64,000 bases of DNA from the NCBI RefSeq assembly GCF_000237925.1, contig NC_031502.1, positions 9,045,352-9,109,351 on the forward strand. Direction: 5' to 3'. Shown here in pieces: positions 38,460 through 50,645 of the stretch. The position numbers were made by a program, and so were the translations under genes. The first letter of the stretch is position 1, and every line of letters starts with the position of its first letter. The DNA comes from Schistosoma mansoni (lineage: Eukaryota > Platyhelminthes > Trematoda > Strigeidida > Schistosomatidae). Below the pieces are notes generated by a model. It saw only the letters and a program-made list of their open reading frames with translations. It searched no databases and had not been told where the DNA came from.

Positions 38460-39343
38460 CAACTTTTTAGTTATTTGATGAAATAAACCATTGATAAGTT
38501 CACATTGGTGTTTTGTATCGTTTATTGTTTTCAGCATAGTTGAATTCCCTGATTCAATAGCTGGGTTCGTTGTTGTGGTTGTTGCAACTGTTGTCATTAT
38601 TGAATTGTTTGATCTATTCCTTTGACCCAACTTTCTTGACTCGATTGATGAATCTCTGACAGGTGGATACATGCGAGGAAAATGATGATATTGTTTATAC
38701 CCACATTGTTCTTTACTAAAATTATTATTATTCAATAAGTGCTCATTTTGTGTTTTTGATTTCTTTGAATCGATTGTAGCTTGATAACTTGAAATAGATG
38801 AGTTGGAACCATCTATTTGTAGACTATGTGGAATAGTTGGTGTTTTGTGATTTAATCGCTTCACATAGTTTAATGCATCAATTTTCCCCAAGTCATCATT
38901 TTTTAAGTTATTGTCATTGTAATCTAAACCATTCTCTCTAAACTGTTTCAGTAACCAGTTCATAAGATTCTCGTCATCATCATAATCATCATCACTCCTA
39001 TCGTCACTGCCGCTGTTATTGTTAACTGACTTAGTCTTCACTCCATCACTATTTTTTAATGGTTTATAATTTTTCTGAGCCAAGTGAATAAAATCACTAT
39101 TATTAATATTATCTTGATGAATATCAACTGTTACTTTTGTGCATAGTAAGGGCAATAAATCCACATCAGAACAATAACTTTCACGATAACGTGATAATCT
39201 ACTCCGATCATTGGATGAGGTCCAGTTCCCTGTTTTATTATCATTGTGCACATCACTTAAATCATCAATATATAGTTCTTCAAGCATTTTATTTTGGTGG
39301 TATGAAGTGTGCTTATTTCGCTTTTGTAAGTTAATTATCTTTT
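38460..39343 (-). CDS. Largest exon of the minus-strand gene, probable start codon at 39287
   Basis: 884 bases on the minus strand. Acceptor with a strong pyrimidine tract (TTCATTTTTTTATTTGTAG) at 39344, donor AAGTTG, then GTAAGC at 38460/38459 in phase 0. The ATG at 39287-39285 (MLEELYIDDLSDVH, A at -3) is the best start; upstream codons in the exon are open (KIINLQKRNKH), so an earlier coding exon is also possible. From that ATG the three exons give 276 + 111 + 233 = 620 residues. This part is acidic and low in complexity: SDVHNDNKTGNWTSSND, an Asp-rich run (DDRSDDDYDDDENLM) and Asn and Thr runs. It includes two ordered-looking pieces, YCSDVDLLPLLCTKVTVDI and NWLLKQFRENGLDYN. No membrane segment or signal peptide. 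Family not recognised. Confidence 0.82.
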
Positions 39344-42300
39344 CTACAAATAAAAAAATGAACAGATTGGTTAACAATGATAATTAGAACACCAAACAGT
39401 ATGAAAGTGTTCATGCCCACAAGTAACTATATACATCAAACATGTTTAAACATCACACCGTAAATTGCAACCGTTGATATGCCAGAGTATTTTGATCAAA
39501 GTCAATTTGAAATAGACCATTTTATGTTCAATTTAACACAGTTGTATCCTGAATAAACCAGTATAAAAATAATGAAAATTGCTAAAGAAGATCAATATGC
39601 AACCAGTATTGATTAAGCAATTCATGAAATGCTGAAAGGAACTAATAAGTAGAATATGTTGAAAAGTAACAGATGTTTTTGCGAGTACAAACCATTTTAT
39701 TGAGGACCGGGACAATGCCGAGGACGATATGGCTTCTACTAAGCTTGACTTCAGAAAATTTTCGGAAATATTTTAGGGAACAAAAACATCGAAACGATAG
39801 ATTTACATTTACTCACATAGTATTTTGAAGGGAATAAGCCTGATATGTTCTTAATTTCGTAGAAGTAAGCTTGTACGATCACAGTTTGCATAGTCATTTG
39901 ACAGAGTAGTACATTCAACTGACTAGTCAATATTGTAACAAAACAAATCTCGGAAAGCACGATATCATAATATCAAGTTGACTGTGCAACTTGCTTACAC
40001 GCAAAAAGACTAAAATAAAATCAATCCTATATATGATCAAGCTTAAAATTTAAATTCTGGAAACGAAAAATACCGATTGTGTATTATGTAAAGATATTTT
40101 GCAGTATTTTGTTGCATAACATGGATTTAACATGTTATTTTAACTAAGTCATTAAAAGTTTTCTAGCATAAAGGTGATTTAACATTTTCAGCTTGAAACA
40201 GTTGTTCACCTGCTAATGTAAATCACTTCATAGGAAGACAAAACGATTAAATTTGTTGGCAAAGTAATTAGAATTTATGTATTTGAATATCTTTTTGATG
40301 AATCGGTCATATACATCCTTAGTAGAGGTCCTTGTTAGAGTTGAAAGATTTGTTTTATTAACTCTAGTTCGACTAACGTATCTGAAGTGAAGTTCAAATG
40401 TAAAAGGATGAAATTACAAGGACCGTTATGAAATATTAACAACTAGTATGACAATAATAACAACAATTATAATTTTAAAAATGACTAGAAGTAAGCATAA
40501 GGTAACTGATGGGGAGCCTCAGGATTTGGAAACCGCCTTATACTGTCTGTTAGGATAAAACATAGTACCTTTGTTGCTGAATTATGTCCTTATCAGTTTA
40601 TCTGTACATTTCAATCAGTCTCAAAATAAAATTTTTTTTCAGTTATTTCTGATTTACGCAACCATTTAATGAAAATTTACTGAATAATATTAATCTAGTA
40701 TGAATGTTGGCTTATGGAACCATCGCTAATTGGTAGGATCAGTTTGCAAATAACTAAAATTATATCCATCGTTAATTTCCTATTACATTAAGGTTTGACA
40801 TGATATTTCATGAAGCTGGCAATATTCCGCTCCATTACAAATTAGTCATAATCATTGGAACAAGCTGAATTTTACCATGAATAAGTTGTTTCGGCTACAT
40901 TTTTGTAGAGATATGAATATTTACTAACGAGAATTATGCATTACAAATGTAAATTATGCAATACTTACTGGTATTCAATACCAATTATGGTTGAGGAGCT
41001 TTGTGAAAATCTATTTAAACAAATACTTCTAGAAAATGATCATCATTTAAAAAAGTGGACACATGAGTGTTTTTGGAGATATCAACAAACATATGATCGC
41101 ATTTCTAATTAGCTTGACTTCCCAAGTTCCTAACTATACTAAATTCTGCCATAGTATCACAAATTTTGAATGATATCGAGCACAAGAAAGTGAGACTTAA
41201 ATTTAGTCATATTGTAGACCATATCACTAGGAATTACGTAACTGTGAATGAATATACCTATCACAGTATCAAAATGATAACTTCAAAACTGATTTAGCTA
41301 TCATGTGAACTAATTAGCTTTAATAGATATGTCAAGCTAAACTATTTAAGTGATATTTCTATTCATTTGGAGCAGTATAAACATGACTTATGTCTATTCT
41401 AAAGTTCACAGAAATTAGTGTAACATCATATCATTCTTATCTGTTCTAATAAGAATCTTATATTATAAAGTGACTTTTCTAGATTTATTCAGTATTTCAG
41501 TAATATCATCATTTGAATATAATAAGTAATCAAACATCTTTTCTTTTTTTCTTTTTTTTTTAAAGCAACTAATCAATAAACCTATTAATATTTATGATAC
41601 CTATCTGCTAATCATCATCTTCTCTCAGTACCCAAATTATTAATTCACATATTATTTAACGTTTAATGAATGGAATAAGTTTAGCCTTACAGTTCAATCA
41701 CCTGACTCAAATCAATTTTTTTCTTTTTTTTTTTGATAGAATATTGTGCACTTATCAGCATAACTACTATAATTATTAGGGTTTGTTAGAAAATAAAGCA
41801 CATGACAACTAGCTAAATCATTTACTTTACATATTAAATGTATCATTTGAAATGATTTTAATAATTAAGTCATTGTGATGAGTGACAAAAATTAAAGAAC
41901 GTCATATTGTATGATAATTTTTTTTATTATTGGAATCATTTAATCTCCGAGAAACAGGATGTTTAAATTGAAATATTCCGAATGTTAATAAGTAATATAA
42001 GTAGTGAATTAGATAATTACTTTAGTGATAAACAATCCTTTACAATAAACTCTAATACGTAGGATTATTTACAATGAGTAGAAGTAGGTAATTACTGTTG
42101 TGATAGAATTCAGTAGTTATAAGTAGTATAGTACAAGTGACACGTGAAAGCTTATACTTGAATTCATTTTGTCTAAAACAGAAAAATAAAATAATCACAA
42201 AATAATCTGATGTTTTGAATAAAGTTTGATACTTTAAATGATATCTCCTCTACTTATAATTATCATTGAGAAGTAAATGAAAGTGACCATTTTGAAGGTT

Positions 42301-42938
42301 TCTGAATCTTAGGGATTCGTTATAGATAAAGAATATTTATAGTCTCAAAACAGGCAAAACAAGTCATGTATGAGATTAAGATTTCTGACTGATATCTTCA
42401 AAATTTTTGTTGCTTGTCATTTTTGACCCCGTTTCAAATATTTCAGAAATTCAAGATAGACAGATTATTCGTACTTTATTAAGTCAACGAAGTAGAGAGT
42501 GAGATATAAACTTATCAATGACCCCATTGAACACTGCTTTTGAATTGAAATTCGAAATTCGTGAACATTGGATACAAACTCAGTGATTTGGTGTTGTACT
42601 TGCCTTTAGATCTGAAAATCAGGGGTTCTATCCTGTGTCAGGTTGCAGCTGAGTACCAATGGAAAGTTCTAGCGCATAAGGTAGCCATGTTGTATTCGTT
42701 TGTGGTCCATCCTTTTTCAACTTATAACAGTTCTCAGTAAAACAAATGTACTCATTAGCACAATTCCCAAATAGAAATATGTATATATATTTGTGTTGCA
42801 ACCGTAAACAGCCAAAAATAATGTCATTCAGAATGTATTAATACTAATAAATTAATCCTATCACTTCTGTCATCCAGTTACATCTCTATCTATAATTGGT
42901 GGTTTCCGTTTACATTTTTATTTGCTGCTCACTACACC
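39344..42938. other. AT-rich stretch upstream of the gene
   Basis: It should hold the promoter or the first intron of the minus-strand gene, but no TATA-type or initiator signal can be picked out with confidence. Poly-T runs at 41540 and 41715 are simple sequence. Confidence 0.4.
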
Positions 42939-43078
42939 ATGGATAATAAAAATATCAGAATATGGAAAAATGTGCCAGATACAGTTGTTCTCAGTGACGA
43001 TACTTTTTTAAGTGAGTTGAGCATACACGATGTTAAATTATGTTGGGTATTTGGAAGCGACTGCAAGGAAGCTCTGAA
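42939..43078 (+). CDS. Possible first coding exon, product unknown
   Basis: An ATG in good context (CACCATGG) at 42939 opens a 46-codon frame beginning MDNKNIRIWKNVPDTVVL and continuing SELSIHDVKLCWVFGSDC. It runs directly into a consensus donor, CTGAA then GTAAGA, at 43078/43079; without splicing it stops one codon later. Phase at the donor is 2. The residue mix looks protein-like, but the exon is short and no homology was recognised. Its phase would fit the open frame starting at 49872, 6.8 kb downstream; see findings. It could equally be a chance frame. Confidence 0.3.
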
Positions 43079-46000
43079 GTAAGATTTTAATTAGGTTGAT
43101 ACTCTTCAGAAAGGTTTATCAGCAACCTATGCTCTCTGTATGCTTATATCTAGGATTTTACAACTTCATAATCTAAGATGCTACTAGTGGGTTATTTGAA
43201 GGACAAGTGACCTGATATGTTTCGCACTAGGTGGTCATTGAGTAGTAATCGATGTGACGCCTGTTGATCACTTTGTCCTAATCGAATTCTACCAATCTTG
43301 TCAGTACAATCACTAGTCTACGTAAACTGGCAATACATGAACTATTTTAAATTGTTTCTTCAGGTCAAAGGATGTTGTAAGTGGACATTGTAAATAGCAA
43401 AGCGTCAATCAGAATGATCTTAAGTCAGAAAGTTTTATACGTTTGTAGTGCATTTCGCTTACAGCATGAACTCATACCCCAACTAATTAGTAAATATCTG
43501 TCAATCAGATTGAATGGTTGATAGTTCTGATCAATACTCTAGTAACTATAAAAATCCATGCCAGAACAATTAAAAAAATTATTTAATCAGATTAAATTAA
43601 TAATACACCTAGAAATTAAGTAACTAAATATAAGATAGATTATGTTCAGGTTTAATGATATGTTATATTCAACTTAAATCCATATCAATCAATGATCTAA
43701 CTATTAAGTAATTTATAAAGCAAATAATCTCGAGTTTTTAACTGGGTGGAATCACTGAAGTTTTAGAGTTTCAGGTAATAACTTATGTACCTTTACATAC
43801 ACTAACAAAGAATTCAGTAAAGTTAATTAACAACAGTTACTACTGTATTCGTCTTTTGAATTCTATAAAGTCACTATCATTTATTTGAGAAATGATACAG
43901 TACATGACAATAGCGATCGTCAAATGAAAATTGTCAAAATAAAGACTCAGTTTAAATAAAATAGTTAAGCAGAAATACAGCTTTGCTTGGTTTATGAGAT
44001 CAGTGAAATAGATGACTAACTAGAGACATTTATGATCTTCTACAAAATTTTATTAGCTTACATCATTAAAGCGACCCTGCAATATAAGCTGGAATGATTT
44101 TAACAGTGTCCTAACCTAGTTTTATCTTATTGTTTGGTAAATACTGAAACATTTGTAAATTGTTTTCATAGCTAACTGGTTTATTAAACTAATCCCTGTA
44201 CAAATACACCCTTAATCTAGATTGTCCTAAACCTTCAGTTACCCCTCATTCTAAACCCTGACTTGCTATAACAATCACACGCCTAAATCGCTTAGCACTG
44301 TTCTACCTTGCAACTGGTACTCTTAAGTTCCCAATAAATTCATCATCGTATAACATGAAGAAGATGTGTCCCCTAAGATTCAAAAAATAATAACTGTACA
44401 AGGAATTGGAACTATAAGATTTTGAATGTGCTCATTCTGGATGCTAACAGATAAATAACAAATCTCGAGATAGTTTCTTGGTTCTGAAAGATCATTAGTA
44501 AGCTCAGGATTGCCAGAACTACATCCTATATGAGACAAGTTAAAAAGGCATAATTCACTCGTCAAAAATCAAATAAACCTCATGCTTTAGTTTTTGCTAC
44601 TTCAATAGGCATACTACATTTTAGTCAGGACGAAAAGTAATGTGTACATTATTTATCACCTAGAAACCACATACTCTATACTTAACTTAAAAGCCATTAG
44701 ACATTCAAGTAGGAAAATTAAACGTTTGTTAATTTTGAATACTTCCTTTTCCATTTTTCATTACATTTTAATTATTAATTTACAACAGACAAAAGGAATA
44801 ACCTTGAAAAATAGCCAAAAGTTTTATCAGTATGCACTGAATGTAACAAGGCTAGAAATTAACATTCAAAATGGGTGCATATTTACTTGATTCTTAGTAA
44901 TGTAATAAAGCACTTTCTAACTCCCATCCGACCCATATATTCCTCTTATGTTTTCTAAAAATCTGGACCCTGATTAATAACAACTAATTCACCGATCTCA
45001 TCTATAAATATATGTAGTTAAACATGACTGTCTACTGTTACTGTTTCTTTGGATTAAACTAAATATCTACATTACTAAATAGTTCATCAATCATAAGCAA
45101 CGTAGAATGTGACACATGTGGATCGGTTCAAGTAGTAATTCTATATAAGCACAGCTAGATGCTAGTGACAGAAATACTAGCAGTATCTGTGGTAGTTAAA
45201 AAAAATTAGGTGTAGATATTAAGATTTTCAAATATATATATTCGTGAAATAAAAGGGACTGGTTAATCTTACTACTCTGGATTTAAAGAACGAAAAAGAG
45301 TTGGCATATCATTGTCCTTGTGATCGGTTCCGAGCCACGTCAGTCAAAGTCTCCAAATACTGCTTACGGTAATTGCACAGAGTTCAACCGGGTAATCTAA
45401 ACCCACCAACATGACTTATTACAATAGTCAATATCTTGACGAACTGATAAAAACTCTTGATCTCGCAGCCCGTAGCTTTCCTACAACTTACTCCTACAAT
45501 AACTAACATTCCACGTCTAGATGTGAGGTGGTTGAGGACATGTAATGCATATCCAAGCTACTTCGGTAGGTGACGAAAAGAGTATTTAGGATAAAATTGT
45601 CTATTGTAGTAAACGTGCCTACCAAATAAGTCCGAAACTAACCTTATCTAAATCAGTGAATGACAACCAACAAAAATAATATAGTTTTGTGTTTTTTATA
45701 TATCAAGACTAACAAACAGCTTCATACTTATAATCCTAGTTAGGTACCAAAATTTCAAACAGTCACCTTAAATACTCTTGAGTATTCATGACAGTTCCCA
45801 GTCTTATACAGTCTGTCGAGTAGATAGAACAGATTTAGATAGAAAAAACCACACATTTTTTCAGAACTGATATATTTAAATTAATCCTGTACTAAATGCT
45901 GTATACAATTTGATACAACATGGATTTAGTTATAGGGTAGCCATCAGTAATCATTAGTTTAAAAACAATCTATTCCCTGAAATAATTTACCTAAAAAATA

Positions 46001-48508
46001 ATTTATGGTAATTACAACAACTGACATGAGTAGTGCAGTTTTTTGTTATAACCACTCAAGTCATACTACAACGTTTCTGTAATGCTGAATAAAAAGGGTT
46101 CAATTCCCTTGAAAAATATCAGTTCCTTGAAAATGAATATAGGCTTTGCTGTTGAATTTCATCTAGTATGTAGTCTAATTTAATGGATTTCTGCTGTTCA
46201 CCACCTAAAACTTTGTACATCAATATTGATTGTGCTCATTTAAAGCAGGATTATTGCAACCGGGGGCCGACTGATCATCTTTGGTACGGCGAAAATATTA
46301 ATAACGTAAACAAAATTTATAACTATTGCTTTTGAGTCTTATTGAAAATGTTCGAGAGAGTTTGAGCTTTCAAACTGATACCATAATATATAAACGGAGA
46401 TGATAACCCAGTCCAAAAAAGCCGTACATCATTGAAACCCTCTTTGACTAATAATATCACATTTGCATTCTCCAAGAGCTAAATGATATTCAAACATCAA
46501 GTTCACCTCAATCAGTTATCAAAGTACTCACCACGCTATTGTATGCAGAACACAGTCCCATTCTATATATTTTACATTGTATGGTCCCATGCTCATTTAT
46601 TCGATTAATAATATCTCTTTACTAGTCTTTTGACTGAATGAAAGCCTGAGTTAAAAAAAATAGATTTACAAAAAAACTTGAGTAGCCAGGAATTAATTCA
46701 TATTACTTAATCAAACTGAATAATCAAGCATCAATCATCACAATAATTTGAGGATAAAATTTCATATGAAATCGACCAATTAAAACTCTATTCATTCACT
46801 TTAATAAAGAAAAGTTTCAAAAAAGAAATTCCTTTGATAGTTGTGTCACTTGTGAAAAATCCCATGAACACTAGTGTTTTTCAAAGATTTCGTTGTCAAT
46901 ATTAGTGAGAATGAAAACGAGATTCATTTAAATCAGTAGATATGTCATCGATTAAAACATCTACGTCGTCTTAATAATACTAAACCTTACTGACAGTTTT
47001 GTATTCCTCTAAAGGATTTCTGCTTTCGCTCAGATCTTATTAACAAAAACACTTTATACATTGATTAAATTTCTAAATTACTGAACAAAACAAGTTAAAA
47101 TACAATGGCTGTAATCTAACCCTTTGGAAAACACAACGTGAACTTATACATGATTTGTTTTGCATGATATTACATGAATCATCATCCAGAACTCATTATT
47201 TACAAATTTATTAACTAGGCCTTAGTTCAAAGTATTGATTGACCGGATAAGAGCGTGTATTTTGAATCAACGATTGGGTAATGCCATAAAAAAAATCAAA
47301 ACATCATATAACTCTTAGGAACATTAAACTTGTTACCATTAAAATGTAGCTTAAATGGTTAGGTTGAACATTTAAACTTTCTATCAATAAAATAAAATTT
47401 TAAAACTATTACTTAATTACTATTAAGTTCATTATACAATATTTAGCTTATCTAGTACTTTCACCACAATTATGACGTGTTAAAATAGTCAATGGTTATT
47501 TTTTAACATTGGATGGATTGTTCATATTTATTGAAAAATTTTCTAGCTACAACTATTTGTATATATAGGCAAATCTGTTATGTTTTCTAGAACGTGTTCG
47601 GGTCAGGATTTCCCGACCAGTCGCCTTATATAACTTTATTGATTCACTGAACTCAATCATATCTAGTATTTTATCAAACAGACCAAGTTGTTGTAAAAAT
47701 GATTTATCTTATAGAGGAATTTGAAAAATAAAGTAAATTACAACACCAGTTCGATAAATATATGCTCGGTAGAGTTTCTCAATCGAGGGGAAATCATAGC
47801 TGATCACAACTTTTAACGTAGTATTTAAAAATGTGAATGTGTGTATACCTAATGATTTAACACAATTAAATGGAATCGAAATAAAAATTGTTGTATTCCA
47901 ACTTGATCGTCTGAAAAAGTCGTATACTCTGTGAAATTTGAAAGTTTTGGGCTTGTTAAAGTTAGGTTAATCGGTGTTCACCGACGACCAATGCCAAATA
48001 ATGATAACAGAGCTGTTTAGTATCATTATTTTGAAATAACTTTATGATGAAAATTACATATACATATAATTAACTTTTCTTTGCGTAACTATTAAACTGT
48101 ATCACCAAACACAATCTAGATGTTTCATTATGTTGGTTATCAAATACTTACTGTTTATCATCTGCTTAGTATCAACTCTTCCAAGAGTAGTTTTAAGCAA
48201 CATAAGTTTGAAACTGTTTAACAACAAATAATGTCATTCTGTTAAGTGTCACTATACATGAAACTTTTAGTTGGTTGTCTTTAACCATTCAACATACGCT
48301 TATAACTATGGTAAACTATGTAAATTTTCATTAAAAGTCAAGCTTTATACATTTTACATTTTGTCAGAAAAATATTATATCAGCTGTTATAGTTAGTTAA
48401 CAACTTTTAAAGCGTATATTTTAAAATTATTTCATTTCTTTAAAAGCCAGACATTAAAAATATTGCATGATTTTGTTAGGAAAAAATTTGCCGTATATAA
48501 AATATAAC
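43079..48508. other. AT-rich stretch, mostly featureless
   Basis: Besides the patch at 45300-45625 there is a GC-rich spot at about 47590-47640 (GTTCGGGTCAGGATTTCCCG, then TTATATAAC) that may be a scrap of a dispersed repeat. A tRNA-like scrap may lie at 42590-42690, just upstream (GGGGTTCTATCCTG). Open frames at 44380-44565 and 44642-44890 show no support. Confidence 0.4.
45300..45625. repeat. Unclassified repeat-like patch
   Basis: Base composition is clearly richer in C and G than the flanks, with phrases such as CCGAGCCACGTCAGTCAAAG and GAGGTGGTTGAGGACATGTA. Both strands lack a long open frame. It reads like a decayed dispersed element, but no second copy is in this window. Confidence 0.3.
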
Positions 48509-48984
48509 TACTGATTTTTTCATAAGATGGATAGTGGCTAGCAGTGGAATACAGGACGCGCGTTTCATCCTATTCGGGACTCATCAGCTGGATGTACCCG
48601 CATCACAGACTTGATGTTCACTCTGGGACTCAAACCCAGTACCTTTCGCTTCAAACGCCATCGCGTTATCCATTTAGCTACTGAGTCTTGACAGCCATCT
48701 GCTTGTGCAATGGGGTGAAGTTTAAATTTGCTTGGTGTTATTTACTTGTATCTTCCCATTGTTATTTAAGACTGCAATTGATCAGTCTGTTGTTAGCACA
48801 TGTGCATCGTGTGCGGACTGCCTTGATATCCATCTTTGCTCATAAAGCTTGTGACTTCAGGCAATATCCAGGCAGTCCGCACAGGATGCACAGATGCTAA
48901 CAACAGACTGACCAATTACAGTCCTAAATAACAATGGGAAGATACAAGTAAATAACACCAAGTAAATTTACTGATTTGTTCATA
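48509..48984 (-). mobile_element. Family A ribozyme SINE with inverted head, 16-bp target duplication
   Basis: TACTGATTTTTTCATA (48509-48524) and TACTGATTTGTTCATA (48969-48984) flank the insert, one mismatch in 16. On the minus strand the order is: an inverted head copy (48864-48968 is plus-sense head), a short centre, the head (48830-48722), the tRNA-like region with an A-box region worn to CAGTAGCTAAATGG and B box GGGTTTGAGTCCC (about 48625-48637), the ribozyme (48549-48597) and the tail. The two head copies form a palindrome with arms of about 107 bp. This is again a full unit with a 5' inversion inserted in one step. Confidence 0.88.
48549..48597 (-). ncRNA. Hammerhead ribozyme, family A, core intact
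   Basis: On the minus strand: CTGATGA, stem II GTCC / GGAT (first pair G-U), GAAA, stem III CGC / GCG without a loop, triplet GTC, stem I ATCCAG / CTGTAT with one mismatch. This matches the Sm-alpha hammerhead described in schistosomes. All catalytic core bases are present. Confidence 0.85.
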
Positions 48985-49300
48985 GTTTCCTATAAACAGA
49001 ATGTTTCTTTAAATGTATATATGAATGTCTATGTGAAAGAGAAAGAAATGAGTTTGAACTTGGTATTCAGTGTAAGATTTATCACAAATTGAACTCTATT
49101 ACTTGGATATATTTGATAAAAGATATTGTATTCATTCACTTAATTAAGTAGTAATTATTACACATTGTAAATTATGTGTTAAAAAAAAGTAGAGACAAGG
49201 AGAACAGAATTTAAAAGGTCTAGGGTTACGATAAAACATTTTCATAGATATTCCCATACTGAATTACCTCGAAATTTTTAACCCGTCAAATGAATGATAT

Positions 49301-49430
49301 AAATTATATTAAGGCCATATCGAGGCAATACTCACAGTAAGCACATATGCCAATAATAGACTGACCAGTTGCTGTCCTAAACATCAATGGGAAGATTCAA
49401 GCAAACAATAGCAAATGAATAAATTATATT
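49301..49430 (+). mobile_element. Family A SINE, head only, 10-bp target duplication
   Basis: AAATTATATT at 49301-49310 and 49421-49430 frames about 110 bases of family A head: CAATACTCACAGTAAGCACA, then GACCAGTTGCTGTCCTAAAC and GGGAAGATTCAAGCAAACAA. It stops before the tRNA-like region, so the copied RNA ended early. Confidence 0.75.
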
Positions 49431-49871
49431 AGTTTTATTATTTTTTGGAATGAGTTACCATACCTGAATATATGAATGTTGTATAACTGATGAATAGAAA
49501 TACATTGAAATGAAATATACCATACTTAAATTTTAACTATTAATTAGCACTTTAATCTTATTTAGATCACACCAGTTGACTATGAATAATTTTTTGATTT
49601 TAACTGGAACTGTTATTCAAAACGTTAGCAACATGTAAATGTGGATAATTTGTGAACGAAGAAGTTAATGTGGTACACAAGATTGGTCAATTCGTTGCTG
49701 AACTTCAGCAACCAAAAAATGTCAAGCACAGCGATTATAAATAGACTTATGATTTTTAGTTGATAACTAACATTTTTAATTATTTTATGTCTACGGATTA
49801 AAAAACCCTATAGACCTTATGTTTTAGCAGGAATGTGTCTTTTGTAAAATTTAGCATCCTAGATTAAAGTC

Positions 49872-50074
49872 GGAACGAAATTCGAGGTGTACTTGATTCA
49901 AGTGTCATGGATCTTCTGAAAGTTACACGTTTTCATGATCATACAGGAAAATTATTACGATTTTTCTCTATACTTTCAATGAATTCTCATCAAGTTTTAT
50001 CCCAATCAAATAAAGTTAAAGATCGTTATCAAAGTAAAAACGGTGGCACGTGTAATTTATTTTTATAAAAACAA
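49872..50074 (+). CDS. Possible terminal exon, product unknown
   Basis: An open frame after ATTAAAG (weak acceptor) reads RNEIRGVLDSSVMDLLKV, then TRFHDHTGKLLRFFSIL, and ends at a TAA at 50072-50074. It contains an internal ATG at 49908. The pattern TRF..HTGKLLRFF faintly recalls the N-terminus of peroxisomal PEX11 proteins, but the diagnostic GRDK is absent and I do not claim it. Its phase fits the donor at 43078. It conflicts with a minus-strand exon candidate at 50218-50335 unless the transcripts overlap. Confidence 0.22.
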
Positions 50075-50217
50075 ATCAGGTTTTAGTAAGTTGGGTGGGG
50101 TAAAGCATTCAAAACTTGACAATCTATGTATCGATAGTCGATTTGCAATTTTCGAGCCTGTTTTTATCATGCTAACCGAATATAAGTACTTATTTGTTCT
50201 CTGATGAAACGACTTAC

Positions 50218-50335
50218 ACTTGGCCGCGAAAAGTTGTAAATTCAATTTCTTGCCCACTGAGACATTACAAATTTGTCTTCTTTTTTTATCAATAACAGTC
50301 TGGTGCAAATCAAACCTTGGTAATGATACAAGCAT
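50218..50335 (-). CDS. Possible first coding exon, minus strand, product unknown
   Basis: An ATG at 50335, directly preceded by an in-frame TAA, opens MLVSLPRFDLHQTVIDKKRR and QICNVSVGKKLNLQLFAAK up to a consensus donor GTAAGT at 50217. The donor leaves one extra base (T). It cannot join the exon at 39343 directly because that would create a stop, so either a missing exon lies between or this is unrelated. The composition (basic, few Asn runs) is protein-like. No family recognised. Confidence 0.3.
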
Positions 50336-50464
50336 TTAAAGAAAATTTGTTCCATTACTAATCGACATGACTAAATAACATTTAACCCACTCATTAAATT
50401 TCTTTTTATAACACTTGAGTTATCATGATGTTTAAAATGCAGTTATTGGTTGATTTGAACTAAA

Positions 50465-50645
50465 GATGAGTCCCACGTTCAGAATCGTCGATGTGCACTT
50501 CTGAGTAGTCCCACACTAGGACAAAACGCCCGTCCAGTGCTTCCAGGTTTCCAACAGTGGTCTAGCCTAGATCGACTCATGAATTCAATTGTTACAATAC
50601 TACAATTTCCACAAACTCCCATTCTGATAAAGATGATCAGTTTGA
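50465..50645 (+). mobile_element. Family C ribozyme SINE, 3' half
   Basis: GTGCACTTCTGAGTAGTCCC, then CTAGGACAAAACGCCCGTCC and AGTGCTTCCAGGTTTCC give the ribozyme and tail of family C, followed by ACTCATGAATTCAATTG and ACAAACTCCCATTCTGATAA, the family C 3' end. The ribozyme core has AAAA in place of GAAA and CTGAGTA in place of CTGAGGA, so it is inactive. Confidence 0.75.

Noticed and set aside
49872-50074. PEX11 homologue
   Set aside because: Only a loose TRF..HTGKLLRFF resemblance; the defining GRDK and downstream helices are missing.
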